Part shown: piece after piece, positions 43,125-52,524 of the stretch
Layout: the number at the start of each line of letters is the position of its first letter
Position numbering within the stretch: the stretch's first letter is position 1
From: Flagellimonas sp. HMM57
GTDB lineage: Bacteria > Bacteroidota > Bacteroidia > Flavobacteriales > Flavobacteriaceae
Assembly: GCF_021390175.1 (NCBI RefSeq)
Contig: NZ_CP090004.1
Span: 3,773,001-3,837,000 of the forward strand
DNA: 64,000 bases
Reading direction: 5' to 3'
Made by a program: the position numbers and the translations under genes
Notes under the pieces: generated by a model
Told to the model about the DNA's origin: nothing
The model's input: the letters and a program-made list of their open reading frames with translations, nothing else
Database searches by the model: none

Positions 43125-43604
43125 TTACAGTTCATTAAAAATAGTATGCATCAAACGTTTTTTATCGTTAATGCTCTCTTCTAAAGAAATCATGGTTTCG
43201 GTTCTACTAATGCCATCGATATCATCAATTTTAAAGATAATATTTTTTGCATGTGTAGTATCCTTTGCCCGTATTTTGCAGAAGATATTGAATTTACCTG
43301 TAGTAATGTGTGCAACGGTAACGTATGGAATCTGGTTAAGACGTTCCAGTACAAATTTTGTTTGATGGGTTTTCTCTAGAAAGATGCCCACATAAGCTAT
43401 AAATGAATATCCCAACTTAACATAATCCAAGGTAAGCGAAGAACCTTTTATGATTCCAGATTCTTCCATCTTCTTTACCCTAACATGTACTGTACCTGCA
43501 GAAATCAAAAGCTTTTTGGCAATATCCGTGAACGGGGTTCTGGTATTGTCAATCAACATATCTAATATCTGATGATCTATTTCGTCTAATTTTACTTTAC
43601 TCAT
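43125..43604 (-). CDS. Lrp/AsnC family transcriptional regulator
   Basis: A 159-residue feast/famine regulator: N-terminal winged helix-turn-helix (about 5-60; LDEIDHQILDMLIDNTRTPF, then ISAGTVHVRVKKMEESGII) and a C-terminal RAM/AsnC ligand-binding domain with VTTGKFNIFC-like strand (HITTGKFNIF) and IDDIDGISRTETMISLEES. Its gene neighbours (proline dehydrogenase, ald) make amino-acid sensing plausible, but targets are unknown. Confidence 0.9.
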   Translation of the reverse strand: MSKVKLDEIDHQILDMLIDNTRTPFTDIAKKLLISAGTVHVRVKKMEESGIIKGSSLTLDYVKLGYSFIAYVGIFLEKTHQTKFVLERLNQIPYVTVAHITTGKFNIFCKIRAKDTTHAKNIIFKIDDIDGISRTETMISLEESINDKKRLMHTIFNEL

Positions 43605-43704
43605 TCTATCAAAATTTTCAACAAAATTAGTTAATTAAGAAATTATATGTAAAGAAAATGTGCTTTTTTTAAACAAAACGTAAGAAATCAAGCTATTATA
43701 GTAC

Positions 43705-44814
43705 TTATTTTTTTACTGAAAGAATCAAATCCAAAACTTCTTGTCGGGAAGATATCGTCTGAAAATCATCACGTTTGCTACAATCAAAGCTTTCATGACC
43801 AAAAAATCCTTCCTGCGATCCCACAAAAACTATTTCTGGTTGAAATAAAATGCTGTTTTCATTCAAAACTTCTTTATATGTAATTCCTAGAACTTCATTT
43901 TCATTCAGGCTTGGATTAAGTGTATGTGCATTTTTTACTATGATATCATAAAAAAGCTTTTCGTTCTCTGGAATTTCAAAATAATCCGATGTTTTAAAAT
44001 CATCTATTTCATTTTTGGAAATTACTTCCAACCCTCTTAGAAGTGATTGAAAAATAAACGCCCTGGTTTTCTCTCTTTCGTAGTCCTTCGGGTAATGCCC
44101 TGCTTCAAACAAAATAGTAGGGACTTGTTGCATCTGAAACGTATCTCCAACACAGTTTTCGTTAAATCCATCATCATATCTTCCTATTTGATAGGGAATG
44201 TATTGATTTAAATGCTTTGCCATTGCAACAATAATTTTCATGGAAATTTCCCTAGCAGGTGTAATATCACGTTCTGGATTGCTGGCAGGAGCTAAAAAAG
44301 ATACGGTAGCTGGATGTCTTGATTTGCCTGCACTAAAAAGAGTACGCTGGTCATGTAAATTAAAGCAATATGCCGGCCTATATGCTTCGAACACTTTTCT
44401 TAAGACCTTACTCTCCGGTTGAGATAGTTCCTTGGCATCACGGTTCAAATCTGTTCCATTTGCATTTGCACGTGTGTAAAGTTTGGCACCATCGGGATTA
44501 AGGATTGGAATAATCAATAAGGTGCAATTGTTCAAGATTGACTTTGCCAGAACTTCATCGGACTGTAGAAAATTGACCATATCCAATACAGCCTTCGTAG
44601 TGGTAGATTCGTTTCCATGCATTTGCGACCATAGTAATACTTTTCTTTTACCAGTGCCAAGGGTAATCGAAAAAATAGTGCTGCCCATTTGAGAAAGTCC
44701 TTCTTCTTTGATTAGTGAAGTATCCAATGTAGGCAGCCATGTTTCCATGAGCATTTCTTGAGTAACATATCGGCCTTTGATTGATTTTTCTTTGTAGGTA
44801 AAATGGTTCACCAT
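43705..44814 (-). CDS. M14-family zinc carboxypeptidase-like protein
   Basis: A 369-residue metallocarboxypeptidase-like protein. I start at ATG 44814 (MVNHFTYKEKSIKG); the frame extends to 44853 but would run into the operator region. Zinc ligands: SQMHGNESTTTKAVLDM (H-x-x-E, near 75) and FNLHDQRT (His near 155); ILNPDGAKLYTRANANGTDLNRD is the substrate segment; ILFEAGHYP near 255 supplies the catalytic Glu. No signal peptide, so a cytoplasmic role, such as peptide or muropeptide trimming, is possible. Divergent from the XRE regulator across the operator array. Confidence 0.85.
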   Translation of the reverse strand: MVNHFTYKEKSIKGRYVTQEMLMETWLPTLDTSLIKEEGLSQMGSTIFSITLGTGKRKVLLWSQMHGNESTTTKAVLDMVNFLQSDEVLAKSILNNCTLLIIPILNPDGAKLYTRANANGTDLNRDAKELSQPESKVLRKVFEAYRPAYCFNLHDQRTLFSAGKSRHPATVSFLAPASNPERDITPAREISMKIIVAMAKHLNQYIPYQIGRYDDGFNENCVGDTFQMQQVPTILFEAGHYPKDYEREKTRAFIFQSLLRGLEVISKNEIDDFKTSDYFEIPENEKLFYDIIVKNAHTLNPSLNENEVLGITYKEVLNENSILFQPEIVFVGSQEGFFGHESFDCSKRDDFQTISSRQEVLDLILSVKK

Positions 44815-44835
44815 GAAGTCATGTATATTAGTAGA

Positions 44836-45106
44836 TTTACAAAAGTAAACCAACTATAAATTACATTTGTAAACAATCTCTGTATTCGATAATTTACAAA
44901 TTGTACTCGGTAATGTATTTATTTTCACAAATGTAAATCATTTTTGGGTCGTACTTTCTAATAATACTTAAATATTTTAAAGTCAAATAATTAAAATATA
45001 TTATATGATATTTTTATTTAAATATTTAATAAGTATTTAGGTTAATTATTTTCGTTTTGGATTCAATAATCAATATCTTTACCGCCTAAATCGTTTACAT
45101 TTGTGA
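44836..45106. promoter_or_regulatory. array of TTTAC-N4-GTAAA-like sites between M14 and XRE genes
   Basis: Five related sites: TTTACAAAAGTAAA (44836-44849), TTACATTTGTAA (44861-44872), a weaker TTTACAAATTGTA (44893-44905), TTCACAAATGTAAA (44924-44937) and TTTACATTTGTGA (45094-45106). Sites 4 and 5 are the same sequence in opposite orientation. Four of them contain a TAnnTTTG -7 box on one strand (TACTTTTG or TACATTTG), so operator and promoter core coincide. The last overlaps the GTG start of the XRE gene. The likely binder is the XRE protein itself. Confidence 0.7.
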
Positions 45107-45498
45107 GCAAGGAGATTACAGAACGCATTAAAATAATAATCGACCATTACGAGCTTGCGGTTTCCACATTTGCCGACAGTATTGGCGTACAGCGTTCCAG
45201 TATTTCCCATTTGCTCAACGGAAGAAATAAACCAAGTTTGGATTTTATTTTGAAAGTGATTAAAACCTATCCTGAGGTAAACCTATATTGGTTGCTCAAT
45301 GGTAAGGGCACTTTTCCCGCTGTTCAAAAAGATGAAAACATTTCCCCTATCCAAAAGGAAGCTTTGCAGTATAACAAGCAACTGCCCAAAGAAGTCTTTC
45401 CCATATCAACAAACAAAACAAAAGACGCTACCCCTTCAAAAATTGTAATATTCTATACAGATGGCACTTTTGAATCATATGAGGTAAAAAATGATTAG
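45103..45498 (+). CDS. XRE-family helix-turn-helix regulator
   Basis: A 131-residue regulator with an N-terminal HTH_XRE domain (about 8-62; STFADSIGVQRSSISHLLNG, NLYWLLNGKG) followed by a flexible linker and a short C-terminal strand pair (KIVIFYTDGTFESYEV). The only early start is GTG at 45103, which lies inside the last TTTAC/GTAAA-like site, suggesting tight autoregulation or a leaderless transcript. Divergent from the M14 peptidase gene. The inducer is unknown. Confidence 0.85.
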   Translation: MSKEITERIKIIIDHYELAVSTFADSIGVQRSSISHLLNGRNKPSLDFILKVIKTYPEVNLYWLLNGKGTFPAVQKDENISPIQKEALQYNKQLPKEVFPISTNKTKDATPSKIVIFYTDGTFESYEVKND

Positions 45499-45541
45499 CA
45501 CTAGCTGTCAATTTTCAGTTCTTTACACTTTCTTTGCATAC

Positions 45542-45919
45542 ATGATAAAAAGGGTATTTTGTTTTTTGGGCCTAATTGTATTTTTTTCATGTAGTGCTCC
45601 TCCACAGCGTAATTGTAGCGATTTTAAAACAGGGGAATTTTCTTTTAAAAGTAATATTGATGGAGAGGAAAAGGAAACCACCTTTTTTAGAACCCTAGAT
45701 ACGGAAATCGATTATTTTGAAGGAAAACAGGACACTTCTTCGGTTAGATGGATAAATGAGTGCGAATACATTCTTAAAAACAAGAATCCAAAAAACAAAG
45801 CTGAAGAAAAATCGATTCACATAAAAATATTGACTACTTCAGATTCTTCCTATACATTTGAATATAACGCCGTTAACGATAAACGCAAGTTTAAGGGGAC
45901 CGCATTTAAAATTAACTGA
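45542..45919 (+). CDS. hypothetical lipoprotein
   Basis: A 125-residue lipoprotein. I start at ATG 45542 (MIKRVFCFLGLIVFFSC, lipobox Cys17); the frame is open from 45491 but that would overlap the XRE gene end and bury the signal. The mature part is polar with no recognised domain. It ends 2 bp before the TerC gene and may be co-expressed with it. Function unknown. Confidence 0.6.
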   Translation: MIKRVFCFLGLIVFFSCSAPPQRNCSDFKTGEFSFKSNIDGEEKETTFFRTLDTEIDYFEGKQDTSSVRWINECEYILKNKNPKNKAEEKSIHIKILTTSDSSYTFEYNAVNDKRKFKGTAFKIN

Positions 45920-45921
45920 CC

Positions 45922-46731
45922 ATGTTTGAGATTTTCACCAGTCCCGATGCCTGGATGGCATTGTTGACCTTGACCTTTTTAGAAATCATTCTAGGAATAG
46001 ATAATATTATATTTATTTCCATTGCCGCTGGAAAACTTGAAAAGAAGGATAGGAAAAAAGCCACTAACCTTGGATTGTTTTTGGCAATGGGGATGCGAAT
46101 TATACTCTTATTTGGAATTACTTGGCTGACCAAAATGAAAAAGCCTTTTCTTATTCTTGATGAGTCTTGGATAACGGGTGGGTTGAGTTGGCAAGCAGTT
46201 ATTTTATTCGCCGGTGGACTCTTTTTACTTTATAAGAGTACTAAAGAGATTCGAGAAAAAATTGAGGATAAAGGGCATGACGAGCGAGAAGTGACCAAAT
46301 CGCGGTCAAATTCGTTGGCCAATGCAATTGTTCAGATAACGATAATCAACATCGTTTTTTCTTTTGATTCCATCTTGACCGCCATTGGGATGACCAATGG
46401 TATTTCCCCCAACCCAACGGACGCCTTGATATTGATGATTACTGCAGTGGTCATATCGGTTGTTATAATGATGTTGTTCGCCAATCCTGTTGGCGAATTT
46501 GTCAATAGGCATCCATCTGTACAAGTACTCGGGCTATCCTTTCTTATATTGATTGGTTTTATGCTTATTACCGAAGCAGCGCATCTATCCCATCTTGTAG
46601 TTTTTGACAATGAAATAGGAGCCATTCCCAAAGGATATCTTTACTTCACCATAGCATTTTCCATAATGGTGGAGTTCTTTGATTTGAGGATGAAAAAGAA
46701 TAAAGTAAAAGAAGCCACCGCGGAAGAGTAA
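45922..46731 (+). CDS. TerC family integral membrane protein
   Basis: A 269-residue TerC/Alx-type protein with about seven membrane helices. The conserved metal-transport Asp motifs are present: LEIILGIDNIIFISI near residues 18-32 and VFSFDSILTAIGM near 150. TerC proteins are linked to manganese export and metal homeostasis. An intrinsic terminator follows at 46762-46795. The preceding small lipoprotein gene is 2 bp away. Confidence 0.88.
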   Translation: MFEIFTSPDAWMALLTLTFLEIILGIDNIIFISIAAGKLEKKDRKKATNLGLFLAMGMRIILLFGITWLTKMKKPFLILDESWITGGLSWQAVILFAGGLFLLYKSTKEIREKIEDKGHDEREVTKSRSNSLANAIVQITIINIVFSFDSILTAIGMTNGISPNPTDALILMITAVVISVVIMMLFANPVGEFVNRHPSVQVLGLSFLILIGFMLITEAAHLSHLVVFDNEIGAIPKGYLYFTIAFSIMVEFFDLRMKKNKVKEATAEE

Positions 46732-46761
46732 TTCCTTCTATGAAGACTTCTATAATTCATT

Positions 46762-46795
46762 AAGCTATACACGCATAATCTTTTGTATAGCTTTT
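46762..46795 (+). terminator. terminator-like hairpin after terC-family gene
   Basis: Inverted repeat AAGCTATAC (46762-46770) / GTATAGCTT (46785-46793), 14-nt loop, followed by TT; 30 bp after the TerC stop. The U tract is short, so efficiency is uncertain. Confidence 0.5.
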
Positions 46796-46881
46796 GGTTA
46801 GGTAAAAAGTAATTTATAAACTCCCTACCCACCACTGATTAAAGTCAATCTTAACCTACTGATTAATTTTAAAGTTGAAAC

Positions 46882-47838
46882 TTAATTAGGACGGTTAAAA
46901 GAAAGTTTGGGATGTAGTTTTTTATGCTCGTAATGCAATTTTTGCTGTTGTTTCACAGTAAGTGTACTGCCATCATGGCTCCATCCTGGAGGTCCAAAGA
47001 CATACATAAGTTTATGGGATAGTTTTTTGGATTTCTTCATGTCGTTCCAAATATCTTTAAACTCGTGGGTGAGTATCACAACAGGGTTATAAGATTCAGG
47101 CGAATGAATTACACCATACTTTACATCAATATCATCGTCCAGCTCTTTCCAAGTCCCGAATACTTTATCAAAAATATTCAAAAACCCGCCATGGTTTTTG
47201 TCCAAATACTCTACATTTTGAGCATGGTGAACCTGGTGCATGGTGTGGGTATTGAAAATCTTTTCCAAAAAGCCAAGTTTGGGAACGTATACGGAATGTA
47301 ATTGAAATTGCCATAAAGCTTCGATACCAAGACAGACCACTACCATTTCTGGTGGAAATCCAATTGCCGTCATCCACATATAAAACAATGGCTTGTACAA
47401 AATAGTGAACCAACCGTTTCGTACCGCGGTACCTAAATTAAAATTATCCGAAGAATGATGGACAATATGTGCGGCCCACAGAACCCGTATTTCATGATTG
47501 GCCCTATGAAACCAATAGTACGTGAAATCATCCGCTAACTGACATAAAATCCAAACATACCACGCATACCCGAAAGATTCATAACCCAGAAAGTTGCTCC
47601 GTACTCCATCTACCATGGGATTACAGAGCTCATAAACCCCTTCAAAAAGGACAATAGCAAAGATAACCTTAAACAAAGGGCCAAGAATAGCAGAGCCAAT
47701 TCCCATAAAACCACTTGCGGCCAAATCTTTCCAATTGTACAAATGGTCATCACCATGAGTTTTGCTATAAGTAAGTTCAAACAGGATAAAGGCAATAAAA
47801 ACGGGAACTCCGTAAACTAACGGGTTGGTGAAATCCAT
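46882..47838 (-). CDS. sterol desaturase / fatty acid hydroxylase family protein
   Basis: A 318-residue membrane di-iron protein with several helices and the three His boxes of the family: HRANHE near residue 112 (after YYWFHRAN), HIVHHSSDNFN near 125 and HTMHQVHHAQN near 205. The family oxidises or hydroxylates lipids, but the substrate in Flavobacteria is unknown. It lies about 65 bp downstream of parC on the same strand, apparently a separate unit. Confidence 0.87.
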   Translation of the reverse strand: MDFTNPLVYGVPVFIAFILFELTYSKTHGDDHLYNWKDLAASGFMGIGSAILGPLFKVIFAIVLFEGVYELCNPMVDGVRSNFLGYESFGYAWYVWILCQLADDFTYYWFHRANHEIRVLWAAHIVHHSSDNFNLGTAVRNGWFTILYKPLFYMWMTAIGFPPEMVVVCLGIEALWQFQLHSVYVPKLGFLEKIFNTHTMHQVHHAQNVEYLDKNHGGFLNIFDKVFGTWKELDDDIDVKYGVIHSPESYNPVVILTHEFKDIWNDMKKSKKLSHKLMYVFGPPGWSHDGSTLTVKQQQKLHYEHKKLHPKLSFNRPN

Positions 47839-47904
47839 AAAAAAATATTAAGTAATGGGTTAGCGTGTATAATACTTAGACGGTAAATTAGGTAGAAAAA
47901 TGCA

Positions 47905-50532
47905 CTAAAACAAAGTTGTTTGATCAGAACCTTCATCTTTTGATTCTATACTATCATCGGTAAAGCCTATGGACTCTTCATCAACTACCTCTATGTCATT
48001 GGTTAACTGTGTTTCTGGCTCTTCGAATGGTAGCGATTCCAAAACGTTAATGTTTTTGACTTTCTCACTTGTCAATTGATTTCCTATTGCCTTTATTCCT
48101 TTAATACTTATAAAATTCTCTACATCCACCTCTTGATTAGGCTTGGCTTCTTTCCCCTTTGGTTTTGGGAATTCAATTTCAATCACCGGTCGCCAGTCTG
48201 TAGAAACCAACTCTAAAAAGGATTTAGGATGTTCAGAAATGACCTGTTCTTCTTTATTCGGATTCTCGATTAAAAAACGCTTGATGTAATAGCGTTCTTT
48301 TTCACCTTCATAATGAACTATGGAAATTGGTTTTTTTGGATTCCATTTTTCCAATACGATCATATCGTCGTTAAATCGCGTCAACAACTCAGGTGATATC
48401 GTCTTTACTTTTCCCTTTTGGTCGATTATCAACAGTAAATCCTCTCCTTTAAAGTCACCTAGAAGCTCTCCTCTCCCATCAACATTCAAGCGGCCTACAA
48501 TATCATCGAACCATATTTTTCGTGGTTTTAGCGTTGACACCCCTTTCTCTTTCAGTTCAATTCGTTTAACGGGATATTTGGTGACCAGATTTCCTTTGGA
48601 TGCTCTTCCCTTTATCAATAAATCTGCAAAATCCAAATCCCATTTTAACTTTTTAATACTGCCAGACTGTCTTAGCATTACAGTAATAACTTCAGCTTCG
48701 CCATTAGGGTTTGCCGAAAAATATAATACTTCGGCCGTTGTTTTGCCTCCGGCCAAGTTGTACATTTTATCTCTGGTTATACTGGTGACATTGAATCTTT
48801 TGATGTAGCTGGGACCTCCCCTGCCATCTTTATAGACCATATTATAGATAGTCCGATTATCTTTTTTCTTAAAGACCGCTACATGGATGATATTCTTCCC
48901 AATAAACGTTTTTGAGTCCACCTTCGTAACCATCATCTCGCCTTTCTTGGTAAAAACAACGATGTCATCAATGTCACTACAATCTGTGACATATTCGTCT
49001 CTCCTAAGCGAAGTACCTATAAAGCCTTCTTCCCGATTTACGTATAGTTTGGTATTTCTGATGACGACTTTTGTTGCCTCAATATCATCAAATACCTTTA
49101 TTTCCGATTTGCGTTCTCGCCCTTTTCCGTATTTCTTCTTGAGTTCTTTGAAATAGTCAATAGCATACTCCACCAAGTGTTCCAAATGATGTTTGGTCTG
49201 GGCAATACGCTCATCCAAACTATCAAGGAGTTGTTGTGCTTTTTCTAAGTCAAATTTAGAGATACGCTTGATACGAATTTCGGTCAAGCGAACAATATCA
49301 TCTTCCGTTACCGCTCTTTTCAGATTTTTTGTAAAGGGTTTTAAGCCTTTGTCTATAGCTGCAATTACTCCTTCCCATGTTTCCTCTTCTTCAATATCCC
49401 GATAAATTCTGTTTTCGATAAAAATACGCTCCAACGACGCAAAATGCCACTGCTCTTCCAGCTCTCTAAGCTGTATCTCAAGCTCAGCCTTCAATAGTTC
49501 CACCGTATAATCCGTGGAACGGATCAACATTTCCTTAACCCCGATAAACAAAGGTTTATTATCTTCAATAATACAGCCCAATGGTGAAATGGAAGATTCG
49601 CAGGCTGTAAAGGCATATAATGCATCTATGGTCTTATCCGGAGAAATTCCGCTCGGCAGGTGCACTAGAATTTCAACCTCCGCTGCTGTGTTGTCTTCAA
49701 TCTTTTTTATTTTGATTTTCCCCTTGTCATTGGCCTTGAGGATGGAATCAATCAAGGAAGATGTGTTGGTTCCATAAGGTATCTCATTGATGACCAAGGT
49801 ATTTTTATCAAACGTAGAAATTTTGGCGCGAACACGAATCTTTCCGCCGCGCATACCCTCATTATAATTGGTAACATCAATGATCCCAGCGGTTGGAAAA
49901 TCTGGAAATAATTGAAAGCGCTGCCCTTTGAGATGTTTTATGGAAGCCTCGATAAGTTCGTTAAAATTATGAGACAGCACTTTGGTAGACAAACCTACAG
50001 CAATACCTTCCGCACCTTGTGCCAATAAAAGCGGGAATTTAACCGGAAGATTTATAGGTTCTTTTTTTCTACCATCATAAGACAATTGCCAATCCGTAAT
50101 CTTGGGACTGTACACGACGTCCAGCGCAAATTTTGAGAGCCGAGCTTCAATGTATCGTGATGCTGCCGCACTGTCGCCAGTAAGGATATTGCCCCAGTTC
50201 CCTTGCGTATCGATAAGAAGATCCTTCTGCCCTATTTGGACCATGGCATCGGCAATACTCGCATCACCATGGGGATGATATTGCATGGTATGCCCAACTA
50301 CATTGGCAACTTTATTGTAACGACCGTCGTCCAGTTCTTTTAAGGAGTGCATTATCCGGCGCTGAACTGGTTTAAAACCATCTTCTATAGCTGGAACAGC
50401 TCGTTCCAAAATAACGTAGGATGCGTAGTCCAAAAACCAGTCCTTGTACATTCCCGTTACCTTGGTCAATGTATCCTGGGAGACCTGTTGGTTTTCTAAC
50501 CCTTCATCGTTCAGTTCTTCATTTTCATTCAT
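47905..50532 (-). CDS. parC: DNA topoisomerase IV subunit A
   Basis: Breakage-reunion subunit of the type II topoisomerase that decatenates chromosomes. The catalytic Tyr is in SAAASRYIEARLSKFA near residue 125; PHGDASIADAMVQIGQ near 92 is the quinolone-region helix; IEDGFKPVQRRIMHSL is near 45. The long C-terminal part forms the beta-pinwheel domain and ends in an acidic low-complexity tail (DDSIESKDEGSDQTTLF). 875 residues fits Bacteroidota ParC. Its start is 30 bp after the parE stop, a parE-parC operon. Confidence 0.92.
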   Translation of the reverse strand: MNENEELNDEGLENQQVSQDTLTKVTGMYKDWFLDYASYVILERAVPAIEDGFKPVQRRIMHSLKELDDGRYNKVANVVGHTMQYHPHGDASIADAMVQIGQKDLLIDTQGNWGNILTGDSAAASRYIEARLSKFALDVVYSPKITDWQLSYDGRKKEPINLPVKFPLLLAQGAEGIAVGLSTKVLSHNFNELIEASIKHLKGQRFQLFPDFPTAGIIDVTNYNEGMRGGKIRVRAKISTFDKNTLVINEIPYGTNTSSLIDSILKANDKGKIKIKKIEDNTAAEVEILVHLPSGISPDKTIDALYAFTACESSISPLGCIIEDNKPLFIGVKEMLIRSTDYTVELLKAELEIQLRELEEQWHFASLERIFIENRIYRDIEEEETWEGVIAAIDKGLKPFTKNLKRAVTEDDIVRLTEIRIKRISKFDLEKAQQLLDSLDERIAQTKHHLEHLVEYAIDYFKELKKKYGKGRERKSEIKVFDDIEATKVVIRNTKLYVNREEGFIGTSLRRDEYVTDCSDIDDIVVFTKKGEMMVTKVDSKTFIGKNIIHVAVFKKKDNRTIYNMVYKDGRGGPSYIKRFNVTSITRDKMYNLAGGKTTAEVLYFSANPNGEAEVITVMLRQSGSIKKLKWDLDFADLLIKGRASKGNLVTKYPVKRIELKEKGVSTLKPRKIWFDDIVGRLNVDGRGELLGDFKGEDLLLIIDQKGKVKTISPELLTRFNDDMIVLEKWNPKKPISIVHYEGEKERYYIKRFLIENPNKEEQVISEHPKSFLELVSTDWRPVIEIEFPKPKGKEAKPNQEVDVENFISIKGIKAIGNQLTSEKVKNINVLESLPFEEPETQLTNDIEVVDEESIGFTDDSIESKDEGSDQTTLF

Positions 50533-50562
50533 TTAGAAAACATACATTTATCTGGTTTACAA

Positions 50563-52412
50563 TTAATTTTCCTCAACTAAATCAAGTTCTACTTTAAGGT
50601 TGTTTATTATAAACTCTTGGCGATCCGGTGTATTTTTACCCATGTAGAACTTCAATAGATTATCGATACTCATGGCCTTATCCAGCATTACTGGTTCCAA
50701 ACGAATATCATCTCCTATGAAGTGCTTAAACTCATCTGGGGAAATTTCACCCAAACCTTTAAATCGTGTTATTTCAGGTTTGCCCGTGAGCTTCTGTATG
50801 GCATCTCGCCTTTCATCTTCGCTATAGCAATAAATGGTCTCTTTTTTATTGCGCACCCTAAAAAGCGGAGTCTGTAAGATATAGAGGTGGTTCTCTTTTA
50901 TCAATTCAGGAAAAAACTGTAGAAAGAAGGTAATCAATAGTAATCGTATATGCATTCCATCCACATCGGCATCCGTGGCAATTACAATATTGTTATAACG
51001 CAAATCCTCCATGGAATCCTCTATGTTGAGTGCAGCCTGTAGCAGGTTGAATTCTTCATTCTCGTAAACAATCTTTTTGGACATTCCATAGGAATTCAAT
51101 GGTTTTCCTCGAAGACTAAAAACAGCTTGGGTATTTACATCACGAGATTTGGTAATGGATCCAGATGCAGAATCACCCTCGGTAATAAACAGTGTGGACT
51201 CCAACCGCCTATCCTTCTTCATATCTTGAAGGTGAACCCTACAATCCCGAAGTTTTTTATTATGTAGACTAGCTTTTTTGGCGCGATCTCTTGCAAGTTT
51301 TCGAATTCCAGAAAGCTCCTTGCGTTCTTTTTCCGCCTGCACAATCTTTTTCTGGATTGCGTCTTTGGTATCTGGATTTTTATGTAAAAAATTATCTAGA
51401 TACTTGCCAATAAAGTCATTGATGTAAGTCCGAACGGTAGGCAAATCACCGCCCATATCCGTTGAGCCCAATTTTGTCTTTGTCTGACTTTCGAAAACCG
51501 GCTCCATGACCTTTATGGCTATGGCAGAAATAATTGATTTCCGAATATCGGAAGCATCATAGTTTTTCCCATAATGTTCGCGAATGGTTCTTACCAAAGC
51601 TTCCCGAAATGCTGCCTGATGGGTTCCTCCTTGCGTAGTATGCTGTCCGTTTACAAAAGAATGATATTCTTCACTGTACTGTGTTCTGCTATGGGTAAGG
51701 GCAACTTCAATATCATTACCCTTTAAATGGATTATGGGATACAAAAAATCTTCCTGGTTGTTATTTTCCTCTAGCAGGTCTTTTAATCCGTTTTCCGAAT
51801 GAAATTTTTCACCATTGAAAATAATGGTCAGGCCTGGATTGAGATATACGTAATTTTTGAGCATGCGCTCCACATACTCATTTCGGTATTTGTATTTTTT
51901 GAAGATGGACTCATCAGGAACAAAACTGACTTTGGTACCGCGGCGTTTTGAAGAATCCATCAATTCTTCATGCATTAGGTTACCTTCGTTAAATTCAGCG
52001 GTCTTTAATTGTCCGTCCCTTACGGATTCCACTTTAAAAAAGTTGGAAAGCGCATTTACCGCTTTTGTACCCACACCATTGAGTCCAACAGATTTTTTAA
52101 ATGCCCGGGTATCGTACTTCCCCCAGTGTTCATCTTGGAAACTACATCCACTACTTTTCCCAAAGGAATGCCCCTGCCATAATCACGAACATGAACTGTA
52201 TTTTCTTTAATAGCAATCTCAATGGTCTTACCCGCACCCATAACAAACTCATCGATGCAGTTGTCGATTACTTCTTTTAAAAGGATATAAATACCATCAT
52301 CTGCAGAGGAACCGTCTCCCAATTTACCAATATACATTCCTGGACGCATGCGAATATGCTCCTTCCAGTCCAGGGAACGAATATTATCCTCGGTATACTT
52401 GGTATCTGCCAT
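50563..52412 (-). pseudogene. parE: DNA topoisomerase IV subunit B, interrupted by a -1 frameshift
   Basis: ATPase subunit of topoisomerase IV. The N-terminal frame (52412-52056) encodes the GHKL start ([30 protein letters not shown]) up to KMNTGG near residue 96. The frame then shifts at a run of five G (minus strand, 52124-52120). Reading on one base back restores [20 protein letters not shown] and the second frame (to 50563) with the transducer and TOPRIM motif [11 protein letters not shown] and NRP... [13 protein letters not shown] sixth G would repair the gene to about 616 aa, its normal length. The gene is essential, so a sequencing error in the homopolymer or ribosomal slippage is likelier than a true loss. 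Confidence 0.85.
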
Positions 52413-52524
52413 TAATTAAGGGTTAATCCTCGCTAATATAAAATTTAGCAACAAAACTAGAAGTGTGCGGCGCAGAAAGTAATCAACAAAAGCTGTTGAT
52501 AGAATACGGTATTGCCATTAAAAA

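Noticed and set aside
48320..48808. 162-aa plus-strand open frame inside parC
   Set aside because: Antisense shadow of the well supported parC C-terminal domain.
52056..52412. parE interruption as a programmed frameshift similar to dnaX
   Set aside because: The site lacks a classical slippery heptamer and stimulatory hairpin, and the product without shifting would be a useless 118-aa fragment; a missing G is simpler.
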